Part shown: one piece after another, positions 25,701 to 40,400 of the stretch | How positions within the stretch are numbered: position 1 is the stretch's first letter | Layout: each line of letters opens with the position of its first letter | NCBI GenBank assembly: GCA_003640385.1 | Contig: RCAB01000439.1 | Coordinates: forward strand, 1-51,488 | DNA from: Setaria digitata | Taxonomy: Eukaryota; Nematoda; Chromadorea; Rhabditida; Setariidae | DNA length: 51,488 nucleotides | Reading direction: 5' to 3' | Program-made: the position numbers and the translations under genes | The notes under the pieces: generated by a model | What the model was told of the DNA's origin: nothing | Database searches by the model: none | Seen by the model: only the letters and a program-made list of their open reading frames with translations

Positions 25701-28700
25701 AACAATTTTTAGCATTCCAATATCAAAAGCTATCATCTATTATCAAACCTGTTTGTTTGAAACCGAACAATTTTTTTTGTGCTCGATGAATCGTTCAACA
25801 TTGTAAAATTTTGCAGAACAAACACCACATAAATGGCAATCCAATGTCTGATCACAGTGTCCTAAACAATATGATAGATTAAATCTGATAATTAACCGAT
25901 TTTTACACAGTAGCTAACTCTTTTTTTTCTCATTAATTTGCAGTTTACGTATTAAATTGTTTGCTTAATTGTACGGTAATAATATTTAATTCACTGTAAA
26001 CTTTGCTTGTTTACTTAATTGCATACTTCGTATTATTGTTTGCTTAATTATTGAATCAATCAATTGAAACGATAGAGAAATCAAATGAGACAACACAAAT
26101 GAAAATAACCAATAAATATTGAAAACAGCAACAAAGACTTGTAATGTTTATAAGAATTGATTAATTTAATATGGCATTCATTCCATCATACTAATCTTTC
26201 ACATCATTTATGGATCAACTGATTATGATGGATCTAACCAACGGTAAATACTGCTTGTGGTATTCCTCGCTTTTTTCTTTTTTGCCTTTACAAGTCCTCC
26301 TTTACTGTTTTCCTTTATTTTTTTTAGTTCACTTAAAATGTATTAATTTTAGTAACAGCAACTGAACTGAAAATATTCGATTAATGAATAGAAATGAAAT
26401 ATATTAGGACATGAAATAAACTGATAAATCATTCACTCATATCGCGCGATAATTGATAGTATCATACATAATAAAATACATTTTGACATAATTTCGTAGT
26501 TTTAAACTACTCGTAAAATAATAATAAACCACTCATAATATAATATAATAATTGACAGTACCATAAATAATGCAATGTATTTCTTAGTTCTTTTTATTTT
26601 GATAAATTTCAATATATTGTACAGATGGTCAACAAAGTAAGTAAAATGGCCGTCATAATTACTGTAATAAAGTAATGGGTGCGATGAAATTTTTGGAAGG
26701 CTTTGTTTCCTTCTCTCATACCTTTTTGTTTCTTTCTTTTAAATGAAAAAAAAAAAAAAAAAAAAAAAAAGAAGCCTCCCTCAACGTATTTTAGCATCAA
26801 TCATTTCAAAAATTAAATTAAACAGGTTATTCGTAAAATACCCATACGTACATGTCTGCGCGTCTGTTCATGTTATATATGTATGCATTTATCATTCTTA
26901 CATACAATTCAAATTAAAAGAACGGTTAAAAAAAGGAATTTTTGGTGATAGAAAATAAAATTATCGAAAAAAACTTTTTTTCCTTTTTTTTTATTTCCGT
27001 GATACTACCGTATTATCATATACATGAAACACACATGCATGTATGTATAAGAATACGTAAATTTATGAAACAATTAATTTATAAATTGTGGTACCACTAA
27101 ACGAAAATCCCACATTTGCAATTGCCTGGTACCGATAAACACTACCTATCTTCTTCGGGAGGACTATTTTCAAATATCTGAAACACACATGCACACATCC
27201 ATATTTACGTAACAGATAAATAGACAAATAGTTATTACCGAAAATTTATTCATTTTATGGGAAATATTCCGTAAATATCCATACAGTTCAATATATTTTA
27301 GGTGAACAGGTGATAAATTTAGGACAGTAATTAAGAACTAAAATGAATAAGTATTAAAGGAATAGAAATTTTCATTATTAAATGCTTAACTGCATGGTGA
27401 GTTTGGAATGATAATTGTTTATGAATGTTATTATTACGGTAGTCTTTTTTCCATTCTGAAAAATAACTCCCTCATATTATTTGAGGAATATCACTTTCCG
27501 GGTTCTTTTTATTTTCGAAAACTCCAGTACGAAGTAATATCGTAATATTAAGTTAAAGAGCATTATTTCGTTGAATATTCATACCAAACCGATCACTTTG
27601 GTTTACTTAGCTGGTAGTTTAAATATCATTCAAAATTCACTATTTTTTACCGAAAATATATTAAACTACATCATTATCTTCTTGACTTAAAAACTATATT
27701 CTTTTACTTCCACTCCTTTTTTAAAGAAAAAAATTTCATAATATATGCCGTTATTATATTAATCATTCCTTTGCCATATTTTAAGTACACAATCGTCAAG
27801 ATGAATTTTCCGTAATTCGAATATTTCCCTTAATTATTCTTGATTGATGGTATCAGTGAAGATTTTTGTATTATTCGAACAAATATTACTTTGTTGCATT
27901 TAATAGCGATGAATAAAATTTATATCAAATATTTGAAGCATTATAATGATATATGGCGTTTAGTATCCCACACATTCAAATATATATAGTGAAAACCAAT
28001 AAATTCTTCACAAAAAATGAAAAGTATAAGGAAAAAAAAAAAATGAAAAAATTGCAACTGCAATTTATCGTTGATGAAAATCTTTTCTGCTTCCTTTCCT
28101 ACGGTTCCCATTATGGTTCCTAACCTCTACCCTGACCTCTCTCTCTCTTCTAAGCTTAAAATTGAATTAAATTCTCCGTTCTTTCAGGATGTATAAATCA
28201 AAAACATATGATGACTAATTTGGATAAATAAGAACAGATAAAACTTAAATGGTTGGAAGAGAGAATGAAATACGACCAGATGTAAAAATAAATTCAATTA
28301 AAACAAAATCAAATAAATCAGCTGCAATTAGCAAAGTATGCATTTTTCAGTTTAAGCTGGCTTAGTGCATTTCGATACTATTTTAATAATAACCGTTACA
28401 ATGCCATTCACATTGGAAATTATCCATCAGCTTCGTCCATGCACTTGACTCAAATATCTGATCCAATTTAAATTCACAACTTTTTCTTGGTTTTTATCCG
28501 GATTTTTTTCCCCAGATTATAGCAGATTCTCAAATTTAATCACAACTTTTGTAATGAATAAATTTTGCTAGCAAAATCTTTGCTAACGAGTTAGGAAATT
28601 TTCTTACTTTCAAAGTTATCCACAGACGTAATATGCTTCGAAATATGACACCAAATAATTTGTTCTAATGTGATTAATTCCAGCATCATTTTATATTATC

Positions 28701-29304
28701 ATTCTATTGTTCTTGTTTACTGCTCGTTTGTTTGTTGTTGTTGTTTTTGTTTTTGTAAAACGATGACACATTTTGGCAGCACATTCAATGAGCCATCAAA
28801 TTGAAAATGACAACATGCTTTAAATGGTGACAGAATTGGTGTTGTGAAAATTCATTTCTAACTTCTTTTCCTCCCCCTTTTTCCCCTTTCTTTTTCTCAT
28901 GCGTTCAAAATGCGATAACAGTTGATAATTTTGATGATAATGACAACAATCTTCGTTGAAATTTGAAATCTTGATTCTAAGCAAATGTAATTTAGAATTT
29001 TATACTAGTGACTTTTCCTAATTATTCTTGAATAAATTAATAAAGGTATTTATTCTTTAAAGGAAAAATCGCATGTGTACGTAACACATGTGTACATGTA
29101 TCCAACCAATAACATTTCCGGATAAGACAAAAATAATTAACTTGACCCATTTATCTAACTGTACTTCGCAGAGGTTTATCCTTTTTGCTTTAAGTGAAAA
29201 ATGATCATTTTTTCAAATTTAAGTTCCTCATTTAAAAAAAAAAAAAGTTTTTTTTCTTTAAAAAAACTCTATGAATTATTACTTGCAATAGGTGCAGTTC
29301 GACT

Positions 29305-29336
<32 letters not shown>

Positions 29337-30697
29337 CATTAGAAATTTAGCATTATTTTTTAAAAAAATTTTGACAGAAAGTGAGTTTTTCATTCTTTTT
29401 TCTTGCCTTTTGCTTCCTCCATTAGGACAATGTCGTTAAAAAAATTTTCCTACAAACAAGCAAAAAATACAGCGGATGATACATAGCTATACGTACGTAA
29501 TAAACGCACACACACACGTTCAAATTTTCAAAGAAAAAACACAAACATTTTATGGATGCTAATTTAAAAAAAAAAAAAAAAAAGGAAAGGAAAAACTGAT
29601 AGATTATCCACCGTAGCACTTTTTTCCTTCCAAGAAAAAATCGGACGATCGTAAAAAGCTTTTCCGACCCATAAAATGAGTAGAAATTTATAAAATTATT
29701 TTTTTTTAAAAACAATTTTCATCTTCAGTTAGCTGCAGTTTCGGAAAGTTTTTCTATCTCATCGCAAAATTTTAAATCCAGTTCTTTTTTTTTTTCCATC
29801 AAATGGATGGAAAAATAAAATGAAATAATGATGCCAATTATTTCGGGACTAGGCTGAATTATGCGAGTTTGATAAATTGGTTAACAAATAATTGACCTCT
29901 GACTTCTTGATCGAAACGTCGGATTTGAAATTTGCACTTATTTCGATAGGAATTTATAAAGAGAATCGATAAAGTTTTAAAGTATGAAAAAGTAAAATGC
30001 AGAAGCCATATTCTGACCAATAGAAATCAAAAAAAAAATTCCACCCTCTCCCTATCACGAAGGAAAAATTCATGTATGATTAATTGTGCTATAAATTACT
30101 TGATTGAAACGATACAGATTAAAATTTCAATCAGAAAGTGCTCTCAAACTTGTCACCCAAAAAAGCGTATGCATACACATGAACTAAGAGAATAATTTCA
30201 AGTTTTCTTATAATATGACAATTAATCTCTCTTCATTACTCATAGGATCAATTTATGTTGCTTATTTTTAAACTTTTCAATATTTAAAAAAAAAAAGACA
30301 GGCCAGAAAAGTGTCAAATACAGGTGTCCTTCAACTTCGCGGACAAAAGAAAGGTCGACATTCGCCATCATTTCGTAAATAAAGAGACTAGCAAATTGTT
30401 CAAAGTTTTTTCGCAATTGGTTGAAACTGAAGTAAGCTAATAACATTAATATCAGAATGTAACCATAATATTCACATTTCGGTGAAAACCCCTCTCTCAT
30501 CTTTCAATTAAATCGTAAAATTGAAAAACTCTTTACATTTCAAAAATGCTTTCTCTCTCTCTCCTTCCTTTTCCCTCTCTCTCTCTCCCTCTCTTTCTTT
30601 TTTGTTCGAAACGGTTCAAGCATAAAAAAGAAGAGGCCGCCAATACCAAGTTAAAAATGATAAATAGTAATGTTTGTTTCAAGGCTTTTTTAAACAA

Positions 30698-30729
<32 letters not shown>

Positions 30730-33700
30730 TATATATAAAATAAAATCTTTTTTTTTACATCTCAACACTAAAATATCTCATATATGTTGAAACAAATAAC
30801 AATGTCCAATGAGAAGATAAATGAAAAGGATGGATAAGTAGGTTCCCATTGATCATTGGTTATTTTCCTTTGCTGAAGTTCATCAAAACCACAACCAATA
30901 CAAACTTCATTGAAAATAGCAGCATATTTTTTGAAGCATAGGAAAAATTGGAATTTTCAGAAATTTCAGTAATGTTAAACTTCATAATTAATGAGTGCAA
31001 AATTATCGTCCCTATATTTTCTAGAAAAAAAAAAGGGAAAGAAAATTCAAACCCTTGCCAGAGCTATGAGCAGCTATATACTCATTTCCTCCCACTCTTT
31101 TCGAGCATATGTTAATGTGAAAGTAAATTTGTTAATTGCTTTATTTTTTATTTTCTTTATTTTTTTTGCGAAAAAATGAAAAATTTTTGTTTGATTTTTG
31201 TTGCAAAATTTATTTTTTCCAGCATTCTTTTTGCATAAAAAATATTATAAATGAAAATGGAGAATTGTAAGGCAATTTAAATGTTTTCCATCTTAACAAT
31301 TTTGTTTTAGCTGATTAAAGCTTAGCAATAACAAAGTAAAAAAAAAAGTAAAGAAGCAAAATTAGAAATATTTTTCCAACTATTTCAAGTATAATAGCTT
31401 TTTTCTAAAACTCAAACTGAATAAATGCAAAGGAAAATTCCCAAAGCTAAAAATTCATTCACAATATTAGCGCTATGAAACTGATAATCTGAATTGTGCT
31501 CACTAATGGAAGACAAACAAACTAGACTTGGCTAAATTATCAATTTCTTCATAGAGTATGTTGACCGGTTTCACTCCAAGTTCTTCAAAACGTAGCATAT
31601 AATTTTTATTGTGAGCTGGCGACGACAAATTTTAACATTACTCAAAGCGGCTTCCATTACTCACAGTCATTTTCAGTTTAACTTTATGGATTACTTTCAG
31701 ACTAAGGAAAATTAGACGTATAAAACTTACTTTGAATTGAACGAATTAAAGTTTCAGTTTTCTAATCAAAATTTATAGAAAAGGTCAGGTAGGGAAAAAA
31801 GGATAATGGGTGAAAGAAAAAAGGCATAACGATTTAACAATTAAATGAAAATAGAAAAAAAGAAATTATGGAAATTCTAAAATAAAAATAGAAATATTAC
31901 CCATAACCATTACAAGTTCATTTCCTCAAAAAGACAAAGAAAAATTACGACTGCGCGACTATTTCTTATCAATATAATATGGTCAAAAAAAAAAAAAAAG
32001 AATGCAGATGGTTAGAAATATTGAAATATCCCTATTTTCTCTCCTGATTGGTCAAATTTCAAAAATGCTTTTTAACAATTTTATTTGATTAATCCATAAA
32101 TGTTCCAGGGCAAGCAATAGAATATCATCTATGGGCTTAGCACTTCCTTGATTTATGTGTATATTATAAATATATAAATCTCGTATTTGATGATTTCAAC
32201 GAAAATCGATGTGCCTCATTAAATCTATTTTCCTCAATTCCAGAGAAATTCATGTCTGTCCTCCTTTTTGCAAATAAAAATAGCAAACATGGACATATTT
32301 TTACGATAACAACAAACAATTGGTGATGGATCATGCATTAATCACCAATTTAATTGTTATATACAAAAGAACTGTCGGATCAAGTTAAGATTACCTAAGT
32401 GAACATGTCAATTCTGTTCTAAAATAGTGAGAGGAAAGGATTGACTGAAATTATTAATTGAAATTGTATTTGAAGCTAAGCAATTTACAGTTTTCTCTTG
32501 AAAGACAGCGTTTGATTTTTTTTTTTTTTTTCCAATTTCGAAGTTCTACACACCTTTTTGCCGAATCATTGAATGAAACAATTCTACAGCCAAAACTATG
32601 TCCTAAGAAATTATTTTCGGCTACACTAATGAGAAATTTTTCTTGGCACTTAAATATCGTTGTCACCAAACGCATGACAAATAAATTAAAAATAACTTCG
32701 TCAATACTACTATAAGACTCCGTAACATTTGTATATTATGATAACGTATTGCTCCACGGAATTGATAAAGTAATCAACAGTATAAGTGAATAGAGTTGCG
32801 ATGAAATAAATCATAAAAAAGATACTTATCTGTTTTAATAATTCGAATGAATTTTAACAGCATGCTCATTTTCTAATCTATAAATGTAACACTAACAGTA
32901 AGGTTACCTTTCTTAAGCTAATTTTAATATGTCATAAAATCAGCTCTCACTCAAACTTTAGAGCAATGTTAAACTGAAGAATTTGCACATTATCGTAGTC
33001 AAGCTACGGGAAAGATCCTTTCTTTTTTTTTTTTCAGATTTGAATATCTTAAATTTAATTTCATTCATTCACATGCTAACAAATTTCTTTCTTATTCTTC
33101 GCTTATTTTAACTGTAAAAAAGAAGAAAATCTAATCATTTTCCTTTTCCTTATTGCTTCTTCTATTAGCTAAATTTCCTGCCCAAATTATTGTCATAATG
33201 TTCGTCGCATCCATCACCAAATCGCTTTCCTCTCTTCATTCATTTTTTGTTGATTGGATGTTGTGAATTTTTGATCTTTTAAGATATCCAATTAAATGAT
33301 GCATTTTTCGTTTTTCCGGAAAAAGCTCATTTTTACTGAATTTATTTGAAAATGATTGTTAGTCCGTTTCTGCTCTTGCGTGCTTTTTTTTCCTCACTCG
33401 TTTTCATCTGCTCAACTCTGTCTTTCCCTTCTTTTTTCCTTTAGCATTTTCTGCTTTCATTATTTTACTTAAACAATCCATTTTATCAATATAACATGCT
33501 TCCTTTTTTTGCATGCATAGCGTATTTATGAACATTTATCTAATCAACCAAAGGAAAAAATTGACAAAGTTCCATTTTTTCTTCTTTCTCTAAAAAAAAC
33601 TTTTTGTTTTGTCACGATCCCTCTTTTTTGCCTTTTTTTTTTAAGTGAAAAAGAGAGAGAAGATGCAAAAAAAGTCCGATTATTATATTACGGTAACTTT

Positions 33701-34418
33701 AAGAGTGTGAAGAGGAAACGACATGACAATGCTAACAACAACACTAATAAATATTTCTAGTTATCATAGCTATAATCATAATGATTATGACTATTATTAT
33801 CATAATCATGATCTAGCTTGAAGAGAAAGTAAAAGGTTTAGTGGAAATTGAAATTTCTGAAATTAAGGTGGATGGATACATGCATTATACGTACTATTTT
33901 CATAGAAATGAAAGTGAGCTTTACATTATTTTTTTCGAGAAGAATATTACTTTTTATCAGTATCTTGAGCTATTTGAAATAAAAATTTTTATTTCCGAAA
34001 AATATTTGCCTGTAAGAAATATAGATGAACCGAGATATCATTAATTAAAAACGAAGGTGTAGACGGTTAAGCATACACGTACGTGTGCATGTCATCCACA
34101 CATACACAAGTACAGAAATATATTATATATTTCTCTGCTTGTGTATGTATATATATATATACAGCGTGCCAATATATATATATATATATATATTGGCACG
34201 CTTGAATATAAATATAATTGAAGTGTCAATTATTAGCCTGAAAAGAAGTGGTCATTTGGCAACTAATTAAGTTTTCTTAGAATTCCCATTTAAAGAAGCC
34301 CACTTGGCCATTTTTGACTTTTATATCTTCCTCTGCTTATTCCTTGAACACATGTATCCAGACGCGCACACACGTACGCGTACATATATATATATATATT
34401 TCCTCTTGGTCTTTCGTA

Positions 34419-34463
<45 letters not shown>

Positions 34464-37400
34464 GATATATATATATTACGAACAAGGAAGACAGAGAGAA
34501 GGAAAGACCAAGAGGAAATTTATTTATTGAATCTTCATACTCTCATAATGAACCAAAATTTCATTTCATTAGCTCTGCTTCAATATCTATTTTGTCTTCT
34601 TTTCCTACTTTCATGCATTTTCTATTCCTTCTCATCATCAATCTTTAAATTTCAAAATGGAGTAGAAAAAAATAAGAAAAATGGTAGAAGAAATGAAAAA
34701 GACAAATTATTTAGACAAATATATCAGCAAAGTTATACTTGTTAAAGTTAAAATTTTACTTTTATTTACAATGCAACAGCTATCCCGGGTAGCATCAATA
34801 AAAATTAAAAAATGTATCGAGGATAATTCCACCATATTGCTTAGTGATGTGCTTACTTTATACACATACTGATCGCAGAAAAAAAAAGGGTTGCATACGG
34901 TAATTAATGCTAGCAGTTTCCATATCCTTCATCATCTACATAACCAATTAATTAATTAATTATATGCATGATATAAATTTTTTTAATCACTAAGAAACAN
35001 GTTTCCATATCCTTCATCATCTACATAACCAATTAATTAATTAATTAATTATATGCATGATATAAATTTTTTTAATCACTAAGAAACAGTATGTGTTTGT
35101 TGAGCACATTATGAATTTTTTATTATTATTATATTATATATTATATATAAATTTTTTTCGACGGCATGATTTAGTTGCCCATTGGGTAACAGAAAATATG
35201 CATTTTTAAATCGCTTTTTTTTTTTTTTTTTTAATAGAATTGCTAGCAAAATGTTCCTCAGTTTTCAGTAGTTATAATCTCTTTCTCCCTCTTTTCTTAT
35301 CATTTTTCCATACCATTATATTATTATATTAAACGTTTCTCCATATATTGTTAATGTACATTCCTCAGTTACCATAATTTTTCTTTATTATTATATTTTC
35401 ATTGCTTTTTTATCACTGTTGTTACTACTCCTGTTTATACTATCACTGTTATTTGTTGCTATTATTACGATTATTATGGGTAGAAAGGAAAGGAAGACAT
35501 TTCATTGTTACATTTCAGAACCAATCAACTGAATAAGCTTGTCAAATTATGATTTAGTTGAACGCTATTCTTCAAATTATTATCGTATTCGGCCACAATG
35601 CAAATGCCTTTCTCCGATAACACCGTATTTCTGTGCCATAAGGCCAATTTAATTAAAATAATATATTGATGTTTGTTGTGTCCAGTGTGCTTGAATATTT
35701 GTTACGACTACAAAGATATAATGATTGTCCCAGCTATATTAAAAATATATTAACAAAAAAATTTTCAACTGCAATAAAGAANGTGTCCAGTGTGCTTGAA
35801 TATTTGTTACGACTACAAAGATATAATGATTATCCCAGCTATATTAAAAATATATTAACAAAAAAATTTTCAACTGCAATAAAGAAAAATTACCGATAGC
35901 AACAATTTAAGTTTAAAAAATGATTCAGCTCAGACTATTATTAATTAAACTATACGGCACTATTGTAGTGGTATTTTTCAACAGTGTTTGTTTAAAAAAT
36001 ATTTTTTTTCTTTCCTATTTAATAATTACTCGAAACAGAAACAATTGGATTCGTACTAAAAAATGAAGAAATCAGTACCAAAACTTTAATGAAGTACAAA
36101 TTGTTTTGCTCCATCCGTAACTATTTATCGAAATTACACACTAATACTAACTTGATTTTCATGATTGCAAACTTTAAAACTTTTCTTTCGTAAATCATCT
36201 TGATGTATTTTCTGTAGAGTATACCAAGACCACCAAGAAAGTAGCAATTCTGCAGAAAAATATTCCAATGCATTACTACGAAATTATGGAAATATTTGTC
36301 AAACTGTCAGCTTGAATTTTTTTTTGCTGCTAGTTAGTGATCTGATGAATATTGTAAGCATAAAATACATTTACATAAATAAAAGGTACGGTAATTTCTC
36401 AGCAGCTTTTCGCAAACAGCTTAAGATTTTTTAATATTATAAAAGGTCAAAGTTCTATCGTTGTAATTATCACAGTGCCACAAGGCAATTTCATCAAACC
36501 AAAATATCCACTCCAGTCATCTATATATTAATAAAAAAATAACAATAATAATTGAACTTCAATTTCAATTTCACGTATTATTCTATATCCTCAATCTAGC
36601 ATTTCTCCTGTCTCTCAAACCCAAGAAATTGCAAAAAATCCCATTATTCTCTTCATTCCTTCCTGCTTTTAGACAAGCGAAATTAGTAGCCTATCTAGCA
36701 ACTACCATAAAATACTGTTTGTTAAATGAATCACTGCGAACTTTATATAAGAAATATCCCCTTGAAGTTTATTGCTTCTAGCTAATATTTTCAATAATAG
36801 TAAATTTATCAGTCAGTAACAATCAAATTTTATTTTATATTACCCTACGCCTTCCTGATTTTGTCTTGTTAGTTGATTGCATTAGACTTGCATGTGGTTC
36901 TCTCAGTGAGATTGAGATATGACGAAAGACAAGAGATTTGACAAGAATGAACACGAAATTGAATTTAGTTAAGCAAGACGAGCAACGAAAATGCACAATC
37001 TGTAATAGCACTGATACAACAGTATCATCACCACTGCATGTGGCAAACTATTGTTCACCTTTCTGCTCATATTATTTTTTATTATTATTGTTTATTGTCA
37101 TTATTATTTATTATCACTATTATCATTATTATCATTTATTATCATTATTTATCATTATTAATTATTCTTCTTCTTCTTCTTATTATTATTATTATTATTG
37201 TTATTAGTAGTAGTAGTAATAGTAGTTGCTTCTATTATTAGTTATTATTATTATTCATTATTTCTTGTTATTATTTTTCTCATTAGCTAATTATTTTTAT
37301 TATTATTGTTAAATTGTTATTCAGTCTTCAATAAATACTTTCTTAATTAATCGCTCTAAATTACCATTGTTGATTATTAATATTGCAATTGTTTTTATTA

Positions 37401-40400
37401 ATATTATTGCTGTCATAATACTGTTATCCTAATCGTCATTGCCATCATCATTAATTGTATTACTGCTGTTACAATTTTTATTAATATTATTATCATTATT
37501 CTCAATATTTTTTACCGCCAAATGAAGTGTCGAACGATGTGATTAGCTGACATGCTGCAATTTGGCAGCATGTACATTAAAACATTGTTTTAGTATTTGC
37601 TAGAGATGGCTTCAAGCTTGTATGATTAATTATTTTAACGTTAGATAGAATCACAACCAGTTTGTAGTTCAAAATCGAAAGTAACAAAAACGGAAAACAA
37701 AATAAATTCATCTGATAAACTGTCTTTCTCTTCCAAATTTCACTTAAATTAGTGAAATTTAATGATAAGGTTTTTAATGATGAAATTAGTTAGTATCGTG
37801 CAATTTGACTAATGAGAAATGCATTAGCTGTACTGAGTGCAGCATGATTGCACGCAGCTGATTATATTCATTAATTACTGCACTTACACTCAGTGTGATT
37901 TAATTATCTCTTTTTCAAGCATCTACCATGATAATGAATCGTATTTACAAATCAAACTAATGGTTGGCAGGCCTGAAAAACGCGAATATTATTCGTAAAG
38001 GAAAATTATTGTGAAGATGATCAGAATATGATCAATATTGTGAATACCGATAAAGTTGTAAATAATAATGAAAATGATAAAGTTTGTGACAATAAATATT
38101 GCTGACAACTGTTAACTGTGGTTCTGATGATGGTGACAATAGCAAAACGTAGTGCAATTTAAGAAAGTGATTAACAGTTTGCTAGGAATTACATAAATAT
38201 TTGCACAATAATTCAATGTCCCTTTTCCAACTTCTCGTTATTTTTCAACAGTTACTGAACAAATGATAGCCAATTAACCTCCATCCCCAAATTGTCTACA
38301 TTAAGAGCTCGTAGTCCATGAATGGTCATTTATGTCATCATCCTAAGCTAACATATAAATTATAATTAAAATAGAAATGTAAACAGATGCGGCATAATTA
38401 AATTAGTATATAATTACAAATATATATAAATGTGCATATATGAACCATTTGGATGCATCATTATCTGTGGGTTAAGAAAATTAACTATTAATACTAACTA
38501 GTTTTGCTTGCTTCATATTCTAAATAGATTTTTCAGCTTATTTTCCTTTTTATTTGTGTTCAACAGCTCTTAATTCATGTAAAATTAAATTTTTACCGCC
38601 TTATTTTAGCATATTTCATTCTTTCCATTACGCAACATTTACTTTAAAGCTACGATCGAAAGTTATTTTATCTTCGAAAACCATTAAATTTCGGCCATCT
38701 TACTTTATTTTTATTGTCTAAAGTAGTATTTCAACAGTCTCAATACAATCAACTATCTTATCAACCAATTATTATTAATCAAAACTAATTATGAAAAATG
38801 TTTAATATGCACCTTAAATGAAGTATTTTTACAACTTATTTACATTTATTTATAAATTTAATTAATTGATTTCTCATTTTTTGAGTCGGCATTTTCATTG
38901 AATCAAGAACATATCGTACTGTTACTACTTATCGTTTTCCTTTTCGTTTCTTGTTCTCGAAAAGGAAAATTTTTCAAATTTTAAAATTTCAAAAATTCGA
39001 TGACCGATGTCTACCAGTGGTCGGTTTACTGTCATGTCTGCATAAAGCATTTTCAATGTTTGATTGATTACCTATTGGTACGCCTGAATGGTTTATACAT
39101 CAGGTAATAATGTATAGCTCAAGTGTCGTCATGTTTGATCATTATATATGATAACAATCTTTTTACTTCCCTTACCCTTCACTTTCTGCCCGTCTTCGTC
39201 CTCTTCTCCCTGCCTCCCTGCTTTCCTTCACCAAAAAAATCCGAAAAATTTGTGCAAAAGTTTTTGTACTACACGATAAATTGTTGATTATTTGAGAAGA
39301 TAAGGAAAAATTTTGATTTTAAAAATTTGAAAAACTGTTAATTGGTATAATACATTACAGACGTGAGATATGAATTGTTGCGTGTGGCATAGTCAATTGA
39401 TTTCCCAAAACTAAATTGCTTTTAATTGATTAAATTAATTTGGATTATTATTTGATCATAATATTAATGAACAGTTTGGAAAAAAGAAGAGAACTGCTAA
39501 ACGACGCACTTCATGATTTCAGGTTGTCGCGTTCTACAATGAAAGGAAAGATAATGAGAGAAGCCGAATGACAGTCACCCAAATCTAACTTTATCGTCTC
39601 TTTTTTTTTTTTTTGGAAAGGAAAAAACTAAGTATGCTAAGCTATATTTGCATTTCCATTTGATTTAAAACTTAAATGTCCTAAATTTCCTGCCATTGAA
39701 ATTTATTTTACCTATCGTTTTCATAAATTTTTTACCGTACATTTTTGAAATTCACAGATTGCACTGACTTAAGGGAAATCAATCAAATTCAATTAAAAAT
39801 TTTAAAATATTTCTTCTCTCATCGTTCCCCGCTTCCTCTAATATCGTACCTTAATTTCCCATTATTTCCATGATCGATGGTATGGCCTCTATTTATGAAT
39901 TTTGCCTAAAACTGGAAATATAAAGATAACATAAAATGATGAATTAAGAACAAAACTTCCTCTCCCATCCCATTTCCATATCAAAAGACTAAAAGTCAGA
40001 AATAATTGACGTCTCTCGCGCATTCTTTTTCATACACAAAAATTTTTTGACATGAAAAAAGATTATAAACGTGATTGGGTGCTATCACTCCGTATATTAC
40101 AAACAATTTGTTGCAAAATATTTCAATCATTTTGTATAATTTTCGAATGAAAAAAATGCAAAAACTTATTTAATAACCTTAAATTAAAAGGAAAAACTTT
40201 ACTTGCAATGTTGAAGAAATAAAAAGGGAATTTTAATCGTTTAAACAAAAATTTAAATGTGTACTTAATTGTTTGATGCATTGTTATAACAGTAAAAATT
40301 GCTTAATTTTTTTCAAATAGTATATGCGCGTAAAAATTGGTAATATCTGAATATGGCAAAATGAAATTATCTTTCACTTATGATTACTGTTTCCTTTTTT

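Noticed and set aside
27146..27177. A 32-nt exon-like element (GTGTTTCAG ... GATAG|GTAGTG) in intron 1
   Set aside because: Splice sites look good, but entry from exon 1 in phase 1 gives an immediate stop and the length is not a multiple of three. Kept only as a note.
34304..34745. Two overlapping + strand open frames of 114 and 143 codons
   Set aside because: They run through the AT microsatellite and foldback; Tyr/Ile repeats come from (TA)n.
35666..35899. 77-codon frame with a duplicated segment and an unknown residue
   Set aside because: It spans the N at 35782 and exists only through the probable false duplication.
36938..37207. Plus-strand frame with CTIC and CSPFC, resembling a zinc-binding motif
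   Set aside because: Only four cysteines with no family spacing; the rest is TTA repeat. No splice context was found.
37800..37895. Possible microRNA hairpin (ACTGAGTGCAG ... CTGCAC...CACTCAGT)
   Set aside because: The stem is short and broken by a 6-nt bulge; it does not resemble a microRNA precursor.
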